NCBI RefSeq assembly: GCF_010731855.1
Contig: NZ_AP022620.1
Span: forward strand, 4,650,001 to 4,714,000
Direction of reading: 5' to 3'
Length of the DNA: 64,000 nt
From: Mycolicibacterium anyangense
Lineage (GTDB): Bacteria > Actinomycetota > Actinomycetes > Mycobacteriales > Mycobacteriaceae
In this document: in pieces, positions 42,646 to 50,892 of the stretch
Numbering within the stretch: the first letter of the stretch is position 1
Layout of the letters: the number at the start of each line of letters is the position of its first letter
Notes under the pieces: model-generated
The model's input: the letters and a program-made list of their open reading frames with translations, nothing else
Database searches by the model: none
What the model was told of the DNA's origin: nothing
Made by a program: the position numbers and the translations under genes

Positions 42646-43604
42646 ACCGGCGCCGCCTCACCGAGCCGGATCCGGGGATCCAGCACCGCATACAGGATGT
42701 CGACGATCGTGTTGAACAGCACGATGAAGAACGCCCCGAACATCGTCACCGCCATCAGCGGCGGCAGGTCCAGCTTCCCGATCGCCTGGCCTGCGTACAG
42801 ACCGACGCCGTTGATGTTGAACACCGTTTCGGTCAGGATCGCCCCGCCGCCCACCACGGCGCCGAAGTCCAATCCGAACAGTGTGACGATCGGGATCATC
42901 GAGTTGCGCAACACGTGCCGGATCCGCACCTGCCGTTCGCTGATGCCCTTGGCCCGGGCCGTGCGCACGTAGTCCTCGTTCATGGCGTCGAGCATGTTCG
43001 ACCGCAGCACGCGGCTGTAGAAGCCGACGTAGAGCACTGCCAGCGTGATCCACGGCAGGATCAGGTGATACGCCCATTGCAGCGGATCCTCGGTCAACGG
43101 CACGTAGGAGCCGGTCGGAAAGATCTCGGTCTTGAAGCTGAAGAAGTACAACAGGATTGCCGCGAGCCAGAACACCGGCATCGAGATGCCGACCAGCGCC
43201 AGGATGGTCAGCGCTCGGTCGGTGAACCGGCCGGCATGCACCGCGCTGAGGTAGCCGAACCAGATGGCCAGCGCCATCCACAGCACCGCGGCCCCGATGG
43301 TCAGCGAGAGCGTGGCGGGCAGGCCGTCCCAAATCTGTTGGGCGACATTCTGACTACTGCCGTAGGAGGTCAGCTCGCCGGTGAAGATCTGCTTCATCAT
43401 CGTCAGGTACTGAACCGGCAGCGGCTTGTCGAGTCCGAGGTCGGCGGTCACCCGGGCGATCAATGCCGGGTTGGCGTTCTTGCCGGCGATACGCGCCGCC
43501 GGGTCGGAGTTAGGGATGACGTTGAAGATCAGGAACACGATCACCGAGATCGCGAACAGCACCGCGATCATGCCGATGAGCCTTCTGGCGACGAATCGGA
43601 GCAT
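42642..43604 (-). CDS. ABC transporter permease (DppB-like)
   Basis: 320 residues with six hydrophobic segments. The N-terminal LRFVARRLIGMIAVLFAISVIVFLIFNVIPNSDP is typical of DppB/OppB permeases. The EAA loop is near DAMNEDYVRTARAKGISERQVRIRHVLRNSMIPIV (about residues 205-240), which couples to the ATPases. It forms the membrane channel with the DppC-like permease. It starts 2 bp after that gene's stop and overlaps the DppD-like start by 4 bp. Confidence 0.92.
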   Translation of the reverse strand: MLRFVARRLIGMIAVLFAISVIVFLIFNVIPNSDPAARIAGKNANPALIARVTADLGLDKPLPVQYLTMMKQIFTGELTSYGSSQNVAQQIWDGLPATLSLTIGAAVLWMALAIWFGYLSAVHAGRFTDRALTILALVGISMPVFWLAAILLYFFSFKTEIFPTGSYVPLTEDPLQWAYHLILPWITLAVLYVGFYSRVLRSNMLDAMNEDYVRTARAKGISERQVRIRHVLRNSMIPIVTLFGLDFGAVVGGGAILTETVFNINGVGLYAGQAIGKLDLPPLMAVTMFGAFFIVLFNTIVDILYAVLDPRIRLGEAAPV

Positions 43605-43606
43605 GG

Positions 43607-44584
43607 CTAGTGCTCCAGCCGGATCTTGGCCCGCGGATCGAGCGCGTCCCGCAGGCCGTCACCGAACACGTTGAGCGACAGGACCGTCAGCACGATCATC
43701 AGACCGGGAACGATGGTCAGGTGGGGTGCGGTGTAGATGTTCTGGTAGCCGTCGGCGATCATCGTGCCCCAGGATGCGTTGGGCGGCCGGACCCCGGCGC
43801 CTAGGAATGACAGCGCCGACTCCAGCAGCATGTTGTTGGCGATGTTGAGGGTGAAGAAGACGATGATGGTCGAGACGATGTTCGGCAGCAGTTCGGAGAC
43901 CATGATCTGTACCGGTCCTTTGCCTTGGGCCACAGCGGCTTCCACGAACTCCTTCTCGCGTAGTGCCAGGATCTCGCCGCGTACCGGCCGGGCCATGTAG
44001 GGCACGTACACCAGACCGATGATCAGGATCGGGATCCACAGTGAGTCGCCCGCGACGATCAGGCTGCCGATCTTGAAGCCGCCGAGTGCCAGGGTGGTGC
44101 CCAGCGCTATGCCCAGCAGCAGTACCGGAAACGCCCACACCACGTCGAGGGCCCGCGAGAGCAGTGAGTCGATCCACCCCCGGTAGTACCCCGAGAGCAT
44201 GCCGATCACCACCGCGAACACGGTGGTGATCACCGCGGCCATCACCCCGATGTAGATCGAGGTGCGTCCGCCGTACATCAACCGCACCATGACGTCACGG
44301 CCGTTCTGGTCGGCCCCGAGCAGGTAGCGGCCGCGCAGCCCCGGACCCAGCGGTGTGCCGTCAGGCGAGACGACGTAGGTCTCCTGGCCGTCGACCAGGA
44401 TCTTGTCGGTGATGTGGTTCTGGTTGGGGCCGGTGTGTGCCACGTGGTCGGCCCACAGCGGGGCGGCCAGCGAGAACAGCACCAGTAGCAGGAACAGCAC
44501 TCCGAACGCCAGCGCGACCTTGTTGCGCCGCAGCCGCCCCCAGGCCAGATGCCAGGGACTACGCCCCTGGACTTCTGTGACCAT
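43607..44584 (-). CDS. ABC transporter permease (DppC-like)
   Basis: 325 residues from ATG 44584 (MVTEVQGRSPWHLAW). The N-terminal OppC-type segment RLRRNKVALAFGVLFLLLVLFSLAAPLWADHV is followed by an external loop with LGADQNGRDVMVRLMYGGRTS, a DppC/OppC signature. The EAA loop lies in LALREKEFVEAAVAQGKGPVQIMVSELLPNI. About six membrane segments. It starts 8 bp after the solute-binding protein gene. In this operon the C-type permease precedes the B-type, the reverse of the usual order. An in-frame start at 44710 is inside the upstream gene and rejected. Confidence 0.9.
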   Translation of the reverse strand: MVTEVQGRSPWHLAWGRLRRNKVALAFGVLFLLLVLFSLAAPLWADHVAHTGPNQNHITDKILVDGQETYVVSPDGTPLGPGLRGRYLLGADQNGRDVMVRLMYGGRTSIYIGVMAAVITTVFAVVIGMLSGYYRGWIDSLLSRALDVVWAFPVLLLGIALGTTLALGGFKIGSLIVAGDSLWIPILIIGLVYVPYMARPVRGEILALREKEFVEAAVAQGKGPVQIMVSELLPNIVSTIIVFFTLNIANNMLLESALSFLGAGVRPPNASWGTMIADGYQNIYTAPHLTIVPGLMIVLTVLSLNVFGDGLRDALDPRAKIRLEH

Positions 44585-44592
44585 GGTGTCGG

Positions 44593-46236
44593 CTACTTCA
44601 ACGCGAACGAGGTGTAGTCCTGATTGAACAGCAGATGTCGATAGGACTTGTCGAAGTCCATCCGCTCCGACAAGAACGTCGTGTACTGCTCGTTGCCGTA
44701 CGGCGCCCACACCGCCTGCTCCATGTAGGCCTTGTCCAACTCGGCGTATTGCTTGCGAACATCGTCGGTGAGCTGCTTGGTCAGCAGGTCGTTCTGCTTG
44801 GCGTCGAGTTCGGGGATGTTGACCCGGGAGAAGTTGTTGCTGTTGGTCGGCAGGATGTTCGCGCCGTTGAGCAGCGGACGGAAGAAGTCGTCCGGGTGCG
44901 GGAAGTCCTGGAACCAGTCCGAGAACCCGGTGTCCAGATCCGGTGTCGACTCGTTGCCGATGGTCTGGAAGTAGTTGTCACCGGAGATGACCTTCAAGGT
45001 GGCGTTGAACCCGAGCTGGGTGAGCAGGTCGTGGTAATACTCGCCGATCCGCTTGCGGTCCGGCTCGTCGTCGGTCCACACCGTGATGTCCTTGTCAACC
45101 GGATTCGCCTCGGCAAGAAGGGCTTTGGCCTTGTTCATATCCGGGCCCGGGTACAGCTTGTACTCGTCGTAGCCGGGCATGCCGGGCGGCAGGATCTGCT
45201 GGGTGGCGTGCAGGCGGCCACCGAACACCCGGTTGAGCGCCTCGGGATCGATCGCATAGTTGATGGCCTGGCGCACCTTGACGTCGTTGAACGGCGCCTT
45301 CTGATTGTTCATCCAGAAGTAGTAGGTGTTGATCGAATCTTCGAGGCGGAACCGGCTGGAGTACTTGGCTTTGATCTCCGGCAGCCGGTCGGCGTCCGGC
45401 GGGTCGGTCATGTAGTCGATCTTGTTCTGCTGCACGCCGGTGACCTGCGCGGAGTTGTTCTTGTTCTGCGTGACGATGATCTTGTCGACCTGCGCGTCGG
45501 TGACCTCGGTAGCACCGGCGTCCTTGACGGTCTTGAACTGTGGATTGCGCTCCAGCGTCAGGGTATTCGGGGCGTCGACCTTGGTGATGACGAACGGCCC
45601 GCTCGACGGCGGCGGGTTGTTGGTGACTTCCTTGTCCAGCGGGGTGTTCTGCGGGATCGGCGCGGCGAACATCAGGCCGAGCAGGTTGTTGAACGTGCCG
45701 TTGGGCTTCTCCAGCTCGATCGTGATGTCACCGGAAGTGTCGTCGGTCTTGATACCGGAGATGGTGTCGGACTTGCCGTCGGCGAAATCCTTTGCGCCAA
45801 CGATGCCTTCGTAGAACACCGAGCCGCCGGAGTTGGCCTTGAACAGCCGCTTGATGGCATAGGTGAAGTCCGAGGCCTTGATCGGGGTGCCGTCGGAGTA
45901 CTTCATGTTGGGCCGCAGCGTCAGCTTGTAGGTCTTGCCGTCGGCGGAGATCTCGGGCATCGCCTTGGCCAGGCCGGGCACCACATCGGTGCCGGGATCA
46001 CCCTTCTGATGCTTGTAGGTCAACAGCGGGGTGTAGGTGTTCCACAGCACCTCCCACCCTTCCAGGGTGTAGGACAGCTGCGGGTCGACGTAGTCGGGGA
46101 ACGACGTCAGCGTCACGTTGATCTCGCCACCCTTGGCGCCGCCACCGCCACCTTTGTCACCGCCACAGGCAGCGACACCGAAGGCCGCCACCGCGGTGAT
46201 GCTGACAATGGTGATGGCGTTCCGCAGCTTGCTCAT
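44593..46236 (-). CDS. Extracellular solute-binding lipoprotein, family 5 (DppA/OppA-like)
   Basis: 547 residues from ATG 46236 (MSKLRNAITIVSITAVAAFGVAAC). The signal peptide ends in a lipobox VAAC, so Cys24 is lipidated, and a Gly-rich linker follows. SBP_bac_5 features include YKLTLRPNMKYSDGTPIKASDFTYAIKRL, VRQAINYAIDPEALNRVFGG and LPPGMPGYDEY. It captures peptides, nickel chelates or similar solutes for the permease/ATPase genes downstream. The substrate cannot be set from sequence. It is the first gene of the five-gene operon (46236 to 40673). Confidence 0.92.
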   Translation of the reverse strand: MSKLRNAITIVSITAVAAFGVAACGGDKGGGGGAKGGEINVTLTSFPDYVDPQLSYTLEGWEVLWNTYTPLLTYKHQKGDPGTDVVPGLAKAMPEISADGKTYKLTLRPNMKYSDGTPIKASDFTYAIKRLFKANSGGSVFYEGIVGAKDFADGKSDTISGIKTDDTSGDITIELEKPNGTFNNLLGLMFAAPIPQNTPLDKEVTNNPPPSSGPFVITKVDAPNTLTLERNPQFKTVKDAGATEVTDAQVDKIIVTQNKNNSAQVTGVQQNKIDYMTDPPDADRLPEIKAKYSSRFRLEDSINTYYFWMNNQKAPFNDVKVRQAINYAIDPEALNRVFGGRLHATQQILPPGMPGYDEYKLYPGPDMNKAKALLAEANPVDKDITVWTDDEPDRKRIGEYYHDLLTQLGFNATLKVISGDNYFQTIGNESTPDLDTGFSDWFQDFPHPDDFFRPLLNGANILPTNSNNFSRVNIPELDAKQNDLLTKQLTDDVRKQYAELDKAYMEQAVWAPYGNEQYTTFLSERMDFDKSYRHLLFNQDYTSFALK

Positions 46237-46362
46237 ACCGCTCCCCACTCTGTCCCCGTGATCGACGAACCCGTCAAGGCTTAGGACACTCTGCCGGATT
46301 CCTTAGATCTTGGTGGGAGAACTGCTGAGCTGCATCCTGAAGCGTCACAGTTGCTGCTATGA

Positions 46363-46378
46363 CGGCCCGTCGGGGCCG
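46363..46378 (-). terminator. GC hairpin after the exported-protein gene
   Basis: CGGCCC (46363-46368) and GGGCCG (46373-46378) form a 6-bp stem with a 4-nt loop, 12 bp beyond the stop of the exported-protein gene at 46391. No clear T-run follows on the minus strand. On the plus strand it is followed by CCCGTTTT. A terminator or processing stem is possible. Confidence 0.35.
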
Positions 46379-46390
46379 CCCGTTTTGTGG

Positions 46391-47320
46391 CTAGACCAGC
46401 GCGGACGCTTCGGAATCCGGGTACGGCGGCGGAGTGGAGGTGGACAGCGGCAGGCCCGACTCGCCCCGGTTGTGCAGCAGCTGGAACGGGTCGAGGACGT
46501 CCCACGCGGTGGTGATCGCCCAGGTCTGCAGATCCAATGCCTGCTGCTCCAGGTTCACCAGGTCGGCGATCTCGTTGTAGCCGTAGTACAGGAACGCCAC
46601 CGGCGCCAGCGTCACGATCAGGTTGTTGACGATGCGCTGGCTGGCGGCCTTGTCGCCGGCGAGGGCGGCCTGCAGGTTGGCCCCGACGTTGGACAGCGGC
46701 ACCACGACGTTGACCCACGGGATCATCTGCGACACCCGGTAGCCGGCTTCGAAGATCTCCCGGGGCAACGGCTTGAAGAAGTCGGGGAAGGCATTGACGA
46801 CAGCCTCTTCGAGGCTCCAGATCGGACCGGGCATGTCGTTGGGTGCCGGCTCCGGTGGCATCGGGCGCAGCGGGTTGGGACTCCACGGCACCGACACGGT
46901 GTCCGATGCACTGGGGGAGGAGACGCTGGATGGCGACGTGCCGGTGCTGCCGGAGTCGACGGCGGCCGCGCTGCGCGCGCTGCGGCCGGTGGAGAGGTTT
47001 GCCAGCCGGTCGACCTGCACCACCGCGGAAGCGCTGGTCTTGACGGTGCTGACGCTTGCGGCGGCCGGGACCTTGCTCACGTCAGCGGGGGAGGCATCGG
47101 AGGTGCTGCCCAGCGTCGAACGCGGGCGGCTATGGGCGGTGGATACGGTGTCGGACTTCTTGGGCCCGGCGTCGGTCTGCGAGCTGTGAGCGGAGCCGGT
47201 CGAGTCCGCCCTGCCGCTGTCGGCGGCGGCGGTGCCCTGGCCGGCAGCGGCGATCGCTGCTCCGACGCCTACCGCGACGGCGACCCCACCGACATAACCG
47301 ACGTACTTGTTGTTGCCCAT
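46391..47320 (-). CDS. Exported protein of unknown function
   Basis: 309 residues. The signal peptide has the pattern KYVGYVGGVAVAVGVGAAIAAAG, nearly the same as that of the phosphoesterase at 23739. A low-complexity Ser/Thr/Ala region runs to about residue 140. A folded part of about 150-290 follows (IWSLEEAVVNAFPDFFKPLPREIFEAGYR...WVNVVVPLSNVGANLQAALAGDKAASQRIVNNLI), which includes two moderately hydrophobic helices. No enzyme motif was recognised. Similar mycobacterial exported proteins carry this N-terminal segment in front of unrelated C-terminal domains. It stands alone between the acyl-CoA dehydrogenase and the importer operon. Confidence 0.7.
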   Translation of the reverse strand: MGNNKYVGYVGGVAVAVGVGAAIAAAGQGTAAADSGRADSTGSAHSSQTDAGPKKSDTVSTAHSRPRSTLGSTSDASPADVSKVPAAASVSTVKTSASAVVQVDRLANLSTGRSARSAAAVDSGSTGTSPSSVSSPSASDTVSVPWSPNPLRPMPPEPAPNDMPGPIWSLEEAVVNAFPDFFKPLPREIFEAGYRVSQMIPWVNVVVPLSNVGANLQAALAGDKAASQRIVNNLIVTLAPVAFLYYGYNEIADLVNLEQQALDLQTWAITTAWDVLDPFQLLHNRGESGLPLSTSTPPPYPDSEASALV

Positions 47321-47371
47321 TGTCTCCGACCCCTTCGACGATTCACAGGGAATCGTAAGCCGTTGGACAGG

Positions 47372-49138
47372 TCAGAACCACTCCGGGCGCATGTCCAATG
47401 TTGTGCGGTCAAGTGAACGCAGTAGCTGGATCTGCGGGCCGGTGCGCGGTAGCTCGTAGTGGAAGAAGTAGCGGGCGGCCTGGCGCTTGCCGTCGTAGAA
47501 CGCACCGGAGTTGCCCCCAGTGGCCACGAACTGTTCGAGCCACATCCACGCGATCACGATGTGCCCGAACGCTTCCAGGTACACCGCACTGTTGGCCATC
47601 GCCGCCTCGATGTCGCCAGAGGCGAACATCGCCATCGTCACCTCGACCAGCTGCTGCCAGGAAGTCTCCAGATCTTCAGCGAGGTCGGCGGCCTCCCCGC
47701 CGGCGCGCCTGGCCGCCTCGACCGACTGGCCGATGGCTTCGCCGAGTGCCGTCAGGCTGGCACCATCACGCGCAGTGACCTTGCGGCCCAACAAATCCAG
47801 GCTCTGGATGCCGTGGGTGCCTTCATGGATGGGGTTGAGCCGGTTGTCCCGGTAGTGCTGTTCGACGTCGTACTCCCGGGTGTAGCCGTAGCCGCCGAGC
47901 ACCTGGATCGCCAGGCTGTTGGCCTCCACACACCACTGCGACGGCCAGCTCTTGGCGATCGGGGTCAGGATGTCGAGCAGCAGGGTGGCCTCGTCGCGTT
48001 CCGGGTCGGACTCGGCGCTGTGCTGCCAGTCGACCAGCCGGGCGCAATACAGTGCCAGCGCCAGCGACCCTTCGGCATAAGACTTCTGCGCCAACAACAT
48101 TCGCCGGATGTCGGCGTGCTCGACGATCGGTACCTGCGGGGTGCCGGGGTCCTTGCTGGTGATCGGACGGCCCTGTGGCCGCTCCAGCGCGTACTGCAGC
48201 GACTTCAGGTAACCGGTGTACCCCAACGCCACCGCGCCCATGCCGACACCCAGGCGCGCCTCGTTCATCATGTGGAACATGTAGACGATGCCGCGGTGCG
48301 GTTCGCCCACCAGGTAGCCGACGGCGCCGTTGAAGTTGAGCACGGTGTTGGTGATCCCGCGCTGCCCCATCTTGTGGTTGAGGCCCGAGATCGCGACGTC
48401 ATTGCGTGGACCGACTGAACCATCTTGTGCCACTTGATACTTCGGCACAATGAACAGCGAGATGCCCTTGGTGCCGGGCGGTCCGCCCGGAATCTTGGCC
48501 AGCACCAGATGAACGATGTTCTCCGACATCTCATGTTCGGCGGCCGAGATCCACATCTTCGAGCCGTACACCCGGTAGGTGCCGTCGTCCCGAGGCTCGG
48601 CGCGGGTGACGATATCGGCCAGCGAGGACCCGGCCTGCGGCTCCGAGAGCGCCATCGTCCCGGTGAAGCGGCCGGCGAGCATCGGGCGGACGAAGCGGTC
48701 CACCTGCTCGGGGCTGCCGAACTTCACCAGCAGGTTGGCATTGGCGATGGTCAGCATCAGATAGCCCGCCGTGCTGACGTTGGCCGCCATGAACCAGGCG
48801 AACCCGGCCTGGGCGATGGTCGCCGGGAGTTGGGCGCCGCCGAACTGCTCGTCCATGCTCATGCCGATGAGGTCGGCAGCTGCGAACGCATCGATCGCCT
48901 CCTTGACCTCGGGGATGACGGTGACCGTCGTGCCATCGAACGTCGGCTCGTTCTGGTCGCTCTTCTTGTTGTGCGGCGCGAAGTAGCGGGTGGCGAGGTC
49001 TTCGCACAGGTCCAGCACGTCGGAGAAGGTCTCCCGGGAGTGCTCGGCGAAGTGCGGGCGGGTGGTCAGTTCGTCGGCGGCGAGCCACTCGAACAGCAGA
49101 AAGTCCAGGTCACGCCGGGACAGAATCGTCGACTTCAT
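47372..49138 (-). CDS. Acyl-CoA dehydrogenase (DmdC-like, about 590 residues)
   Basis: 588 residues with the long acyl-CoA dehydrogenase layout: an N-terminal extension (RRDLDFLLFEWLAADELTTRPHF), then the middle domain with GTMALSEPQAGSSLADIVTRA and YRVYGSKMWISAAEHEM. EANSLAIQVLGGYGYTREYDVEQHYRDNRLNPIHEGTHGIQSLDLLGRK is the FAD/catalytic C-terminal helix bundle, with the His-Glu-Gly-Thr/Ile signature. A final domain of about 130 residues follows, as in 3-methylmercaptopropionyl-CoA dehydrogenase (DmdC) relatives. It desaturates an acyl-CoA with FAD. The specific substrate is unknown. No partner gene lies nearby, so it is probably expressed alone. Confidence 0.87.
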   Translation of the reverse strand: MKSTILSRRDLDFLLFEWLAADELTTRPHFAEHSRETFSDVLDLCEDLATRYFAPHNKKSDQNEPTFDGTTVTVIPEVKEAIDAFAAADLIGMSMDEQFGGAQLPATIAQAGFAWFMAANVSTAGYLMLTIANANLLVKFGSPEQVDRFVRPMLAGRFTGTMALSEPQAGSSLADIVTRAEPRDDGTYRVYGSKMWISAAEHEMSENIVHLVLAKIPGGPPGTKGISLFIVPKYQVAQDGSVGPRNDVAISGLNHKMGQRGITNTVLNFNGAVGYLVGEPHRGIVYMFHMMNEARLGVGMGAVALGYTGYLKSLQYALERPQGRPITSKDPGTPQVPIVEHADIRRMLLAQKSYAEGSLALALYCARLVDWQHSAESDPERDEATLLLDILTPIAKSWPSQWCVEANSLAIQVLGGYGYTREYDVEQHYRDNRLNPIHEGTHGIQSLDLLGRKVTARDGASLTALGEAIGQSVEAARRAGGEAADLAEDLETSWQQLVEVTMAMFASGDIEAAMANSAVYLEAFGHIVIAWMWLEQFVATGGNSGAFYDGKRQAARYFFHYELPRTGPQIQLLRSLDRTTLDMRPEWF

Positions 49139-49341
49139 CAGTCGATCACGTTACGCGGCGGTTCTCCCGTGCCTCGCACGTATCCGCTCGACACAGTCGT
49201 GGGCCCACACTTCGCAGGCACACCCACCAAGCCCGGACGTTTGCCCTGTTCCCAAGCATTTCGTCAGATGATTGGGCGCTGTTCATAATTAGCGCCGGCG
49301 TCGAATCGGCCCCAGATGCGCGGTGGGCGTCATGACGCCCT

Positions 49342-49347
49342 TAAGGT
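49342..49347 (+). promoter_or_regulatory. Predicted -10 (TAAGGT) for the glucanase gene, leaderless
   Basis: TAAGGT ends 7 nt before the GTG at 49354, so transcription would start on or next to that codon. This supports GTG 49354 (VPDIDRRSLMVMAGF) over the TTG at 49348. No Shine-Dalgarno lies between them. Confidence 0.4.
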
Positions 49348-49353
49348 TTGAGG

Positions 49354-50187
49354 GTGCCTGATATTGATCGCCGCAGTCTGATGGTCATGGCCGGTTTCGG
49401 TGCGATTGCCGCCGCGCTGCCCATGCCGGCGGCCGGTGCCAGTCCCGCCCGACCTGACGCACCCGCCCCGAATGCCGCCGGTCCGGCGTACCTGTTCCAC
49501 GACGAGTTCGACGGCCCGGCAGGATCGGCGCCCGACCCGTCGAAGTGGAACATCGCCAAGGCGCGCGAGACCATCAAGAACCCGGTGTTCTGGGATCGGC
49601 CGGAGAACATGGGCCAGTACCGCGACGATCGTCAGCACGTCTTCCTCGACGGCAACTCCAACCTCGTGATCCGCGCAACCCGCAACGACGGCAAGTACGT
49701 CAGCGGAAAGGTCACCGGAACGTGGTGGGGCGGGATCGGCACCACCTGGGAGGCGCGGATCAAGTTCAACTGCCTGACCGCGGGCGCCTGGCCGGCGTGG
49801 TGGCTGATGAACGACCACCCCGAGGTGGGCGGCGAGATCGACCTGGTCGAGTGGTACGGCAACGGTTCGTGGCCGTCGGGCACGACGGTGCATGCCCGCC
49901 TGGACGGCACGTCGTTCGCGACCACCCCGGTGGGCGTCGATTCCAACTGGCACACCTGGCGGGTCACCTGGAACGACTCCGGGATGTACTTCTGGCAGGA
50001 CTATGTCGACGGCAAGGAGCCGTACTTCACCGTCCCCGCCAACTCGCTGGACGACTGGCCGTTCAATTTCCCGGACTACCGGGTGTTCCCGGTGCTCAAC
50101 CTTGCGGTCAGCGGGTCCGGCGGCGGCGATCCTCGCCCAGGCACCTACCCGGCGGACATGCTCGTCGACTACGTGCGGGTCTGGTAG
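49354..50187 (+). CDS. Secreted GH16 endo-beta-1,3-glucanase-like enzyme (Rv0315-like)
   Basis: 277 residues from GTG 49354. The N-terminus DRRSLMVMAGFGAIAAALPMPAAGA has a twin-arginine-type signal peptide, so Tat export is likely. The GH16 catalytic motif is GEIDLVEWYG near residue 165 (ExDxxE), in a beta-sandwich with WEARIKFNCLTAGAWPAWWLMND before it and FPVLNLAVSGSGGGDP near the end. It is very similar, from memory, to M. tuberculosis Rv0315, described as a beta-1,3-glucanase and TLR2-active antigen. It should hydrolyse beta-1,3-glucan or a related polymer outside the cell. It overlaps the convergent membrane protein gene by 19 bp. Confidence 0.9.
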   Translation: MPDIDRRSLMVMAGFGAIAAALPMPAAGASPARPDAPAPNAAGPAYLFHDEFDGPAGSAPDPSKWNIAKARETIKNPVFWDRPENMGQYRDDRQHVFLDGNSNLVIRATRNDGKYVSGKVTGTWWGGIGTTWEARIKFNCLTAGAWPAWWLMNDHPEVGGEIDLVEWYGNGSWPSGTTVHARLDGTSFATTPVGVDSNWHTWRVTWNDSGMYFWQDYVDGKEPYFTVPANSLDDWPFNFPDYRVFPVLNLAVSGSGGGDPRPGTYPADMLVDYVRVW

Positions 50188-50597
50188 CGCCTCAGTTCGT
50201 GCCGGTGCGCGCCCTGGCTCATGGTGGTGAGCGTGGCCGCGAAGTGCTGCGCGGAGCGCCTGTTGGCCCGCGAGTACGGCTGCCAGCGGTCGATCGGCGA
50301 GCCGTCGCCGTCGATGGTCAGGTGGACCCGGTGATTGTGCTGCCGGCGCAGCGGTGAGCCGGTTTCCTCGACGTCGACGTGCAGCCCCCGAAGCGGGATA
50401 CGCCGGGCGTTGGCGTGATAGCCCAGCACCAACTGGTGCTCGGTGATGCGCAAGCCGGCCCAGGTGGCCACCACGCCGTCAGCGCGGTCGCGCAGCTCCT
50501 GGGCCACGTAGCCGGAGATGGCGCCGACCATCGCGACGAGGATCGGGGCGGCGAGAATCGCCACTGCAATGAGCCCTGGACTGTGCTGAAATTCCAC
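50169..50597 (-). CDS. Small membrane protein with PH-like domain
   Basis: About 142 residues from GTG 50597 (EFQHSPGLIAVAILAAPILVAMVGAISGYVAQE); a longer start at 50672 is possible. One N-terminal membrane helix is followed by a beta-rich cytoplasmic segment (VVATWAGLRITEHQLVLGYHANARRIPLRGLHVDVEETGS...HRVHLTIDGDGSPIDRWQPYSR) resembling bacterial PH-like/DUF2581-type domains. Function unknown. It converges on the GH16 gene with a 19-bp overlap. The positional M. tuberculosis neighbour of Rv0315 is Rv0314c, also described as a membrane protein; orthology is possible but I am not sure. Confidence 0.6.
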   Translation of the reverse strand: MEFQHSPGLIAVAILAAPILVAMVGAISGYVAQELRDRADGVVATWAGLRITEHQLVLGYHANARRIPLRGLHVDVEETGSPLRRQHNHRVHLTIDGDGSPIDRWQPYSRANRRSAQHFAATLTTMSQGAHRHELRRYQTRT

Positions 50598-50892
50598 GGC
50601 ACCCCCCACTGTGCAAACGCCCCTTGGGCGAACTGTAGAACGCTTGCGCAGCCCTCGCCACCGGTACGTCAATTTTGCTCGGCGTGACCCGAATCTGTTG
50701 CGGCGCCGTCGATCTCGGTTTTACGCGAGGTGTTGATCGTGGTTATTCCCGGCCGTGTTCCTCGCATGAGCGTGTGCACGCATTTGCGTGGAAATTTGCG
50801 TTTTCAGCAATCTTTGGTGGGGCCGCTGAATATGACGGTCTCGGGCTGGCGCCCTGCGAAGGCTACGTTATAGCTAGTATGACTAATTCATC
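50598..50892. other. 295-bp intergenic region with possible mmpL promoter
   Basis: Divergent region between the small membrane protein and mmpL genes. TAGTAT at 50875-50880 could be a -10 box, which would start transcription near 50887 and leave a leader of about 6 nt before ATG 50893; there is no Shine-Dalgarno. Local AT content is higher than in the surrounding genes. No open frame with coding character was found. Confidence 0.35.

Noticed and set aside
44635..46284. Rightward open frame of 549 codons opposite the solute-binding lipoprotein
   Set aside because: The lipoprotein has a lipobox, family motifs and operon context; the opposite frame has none.
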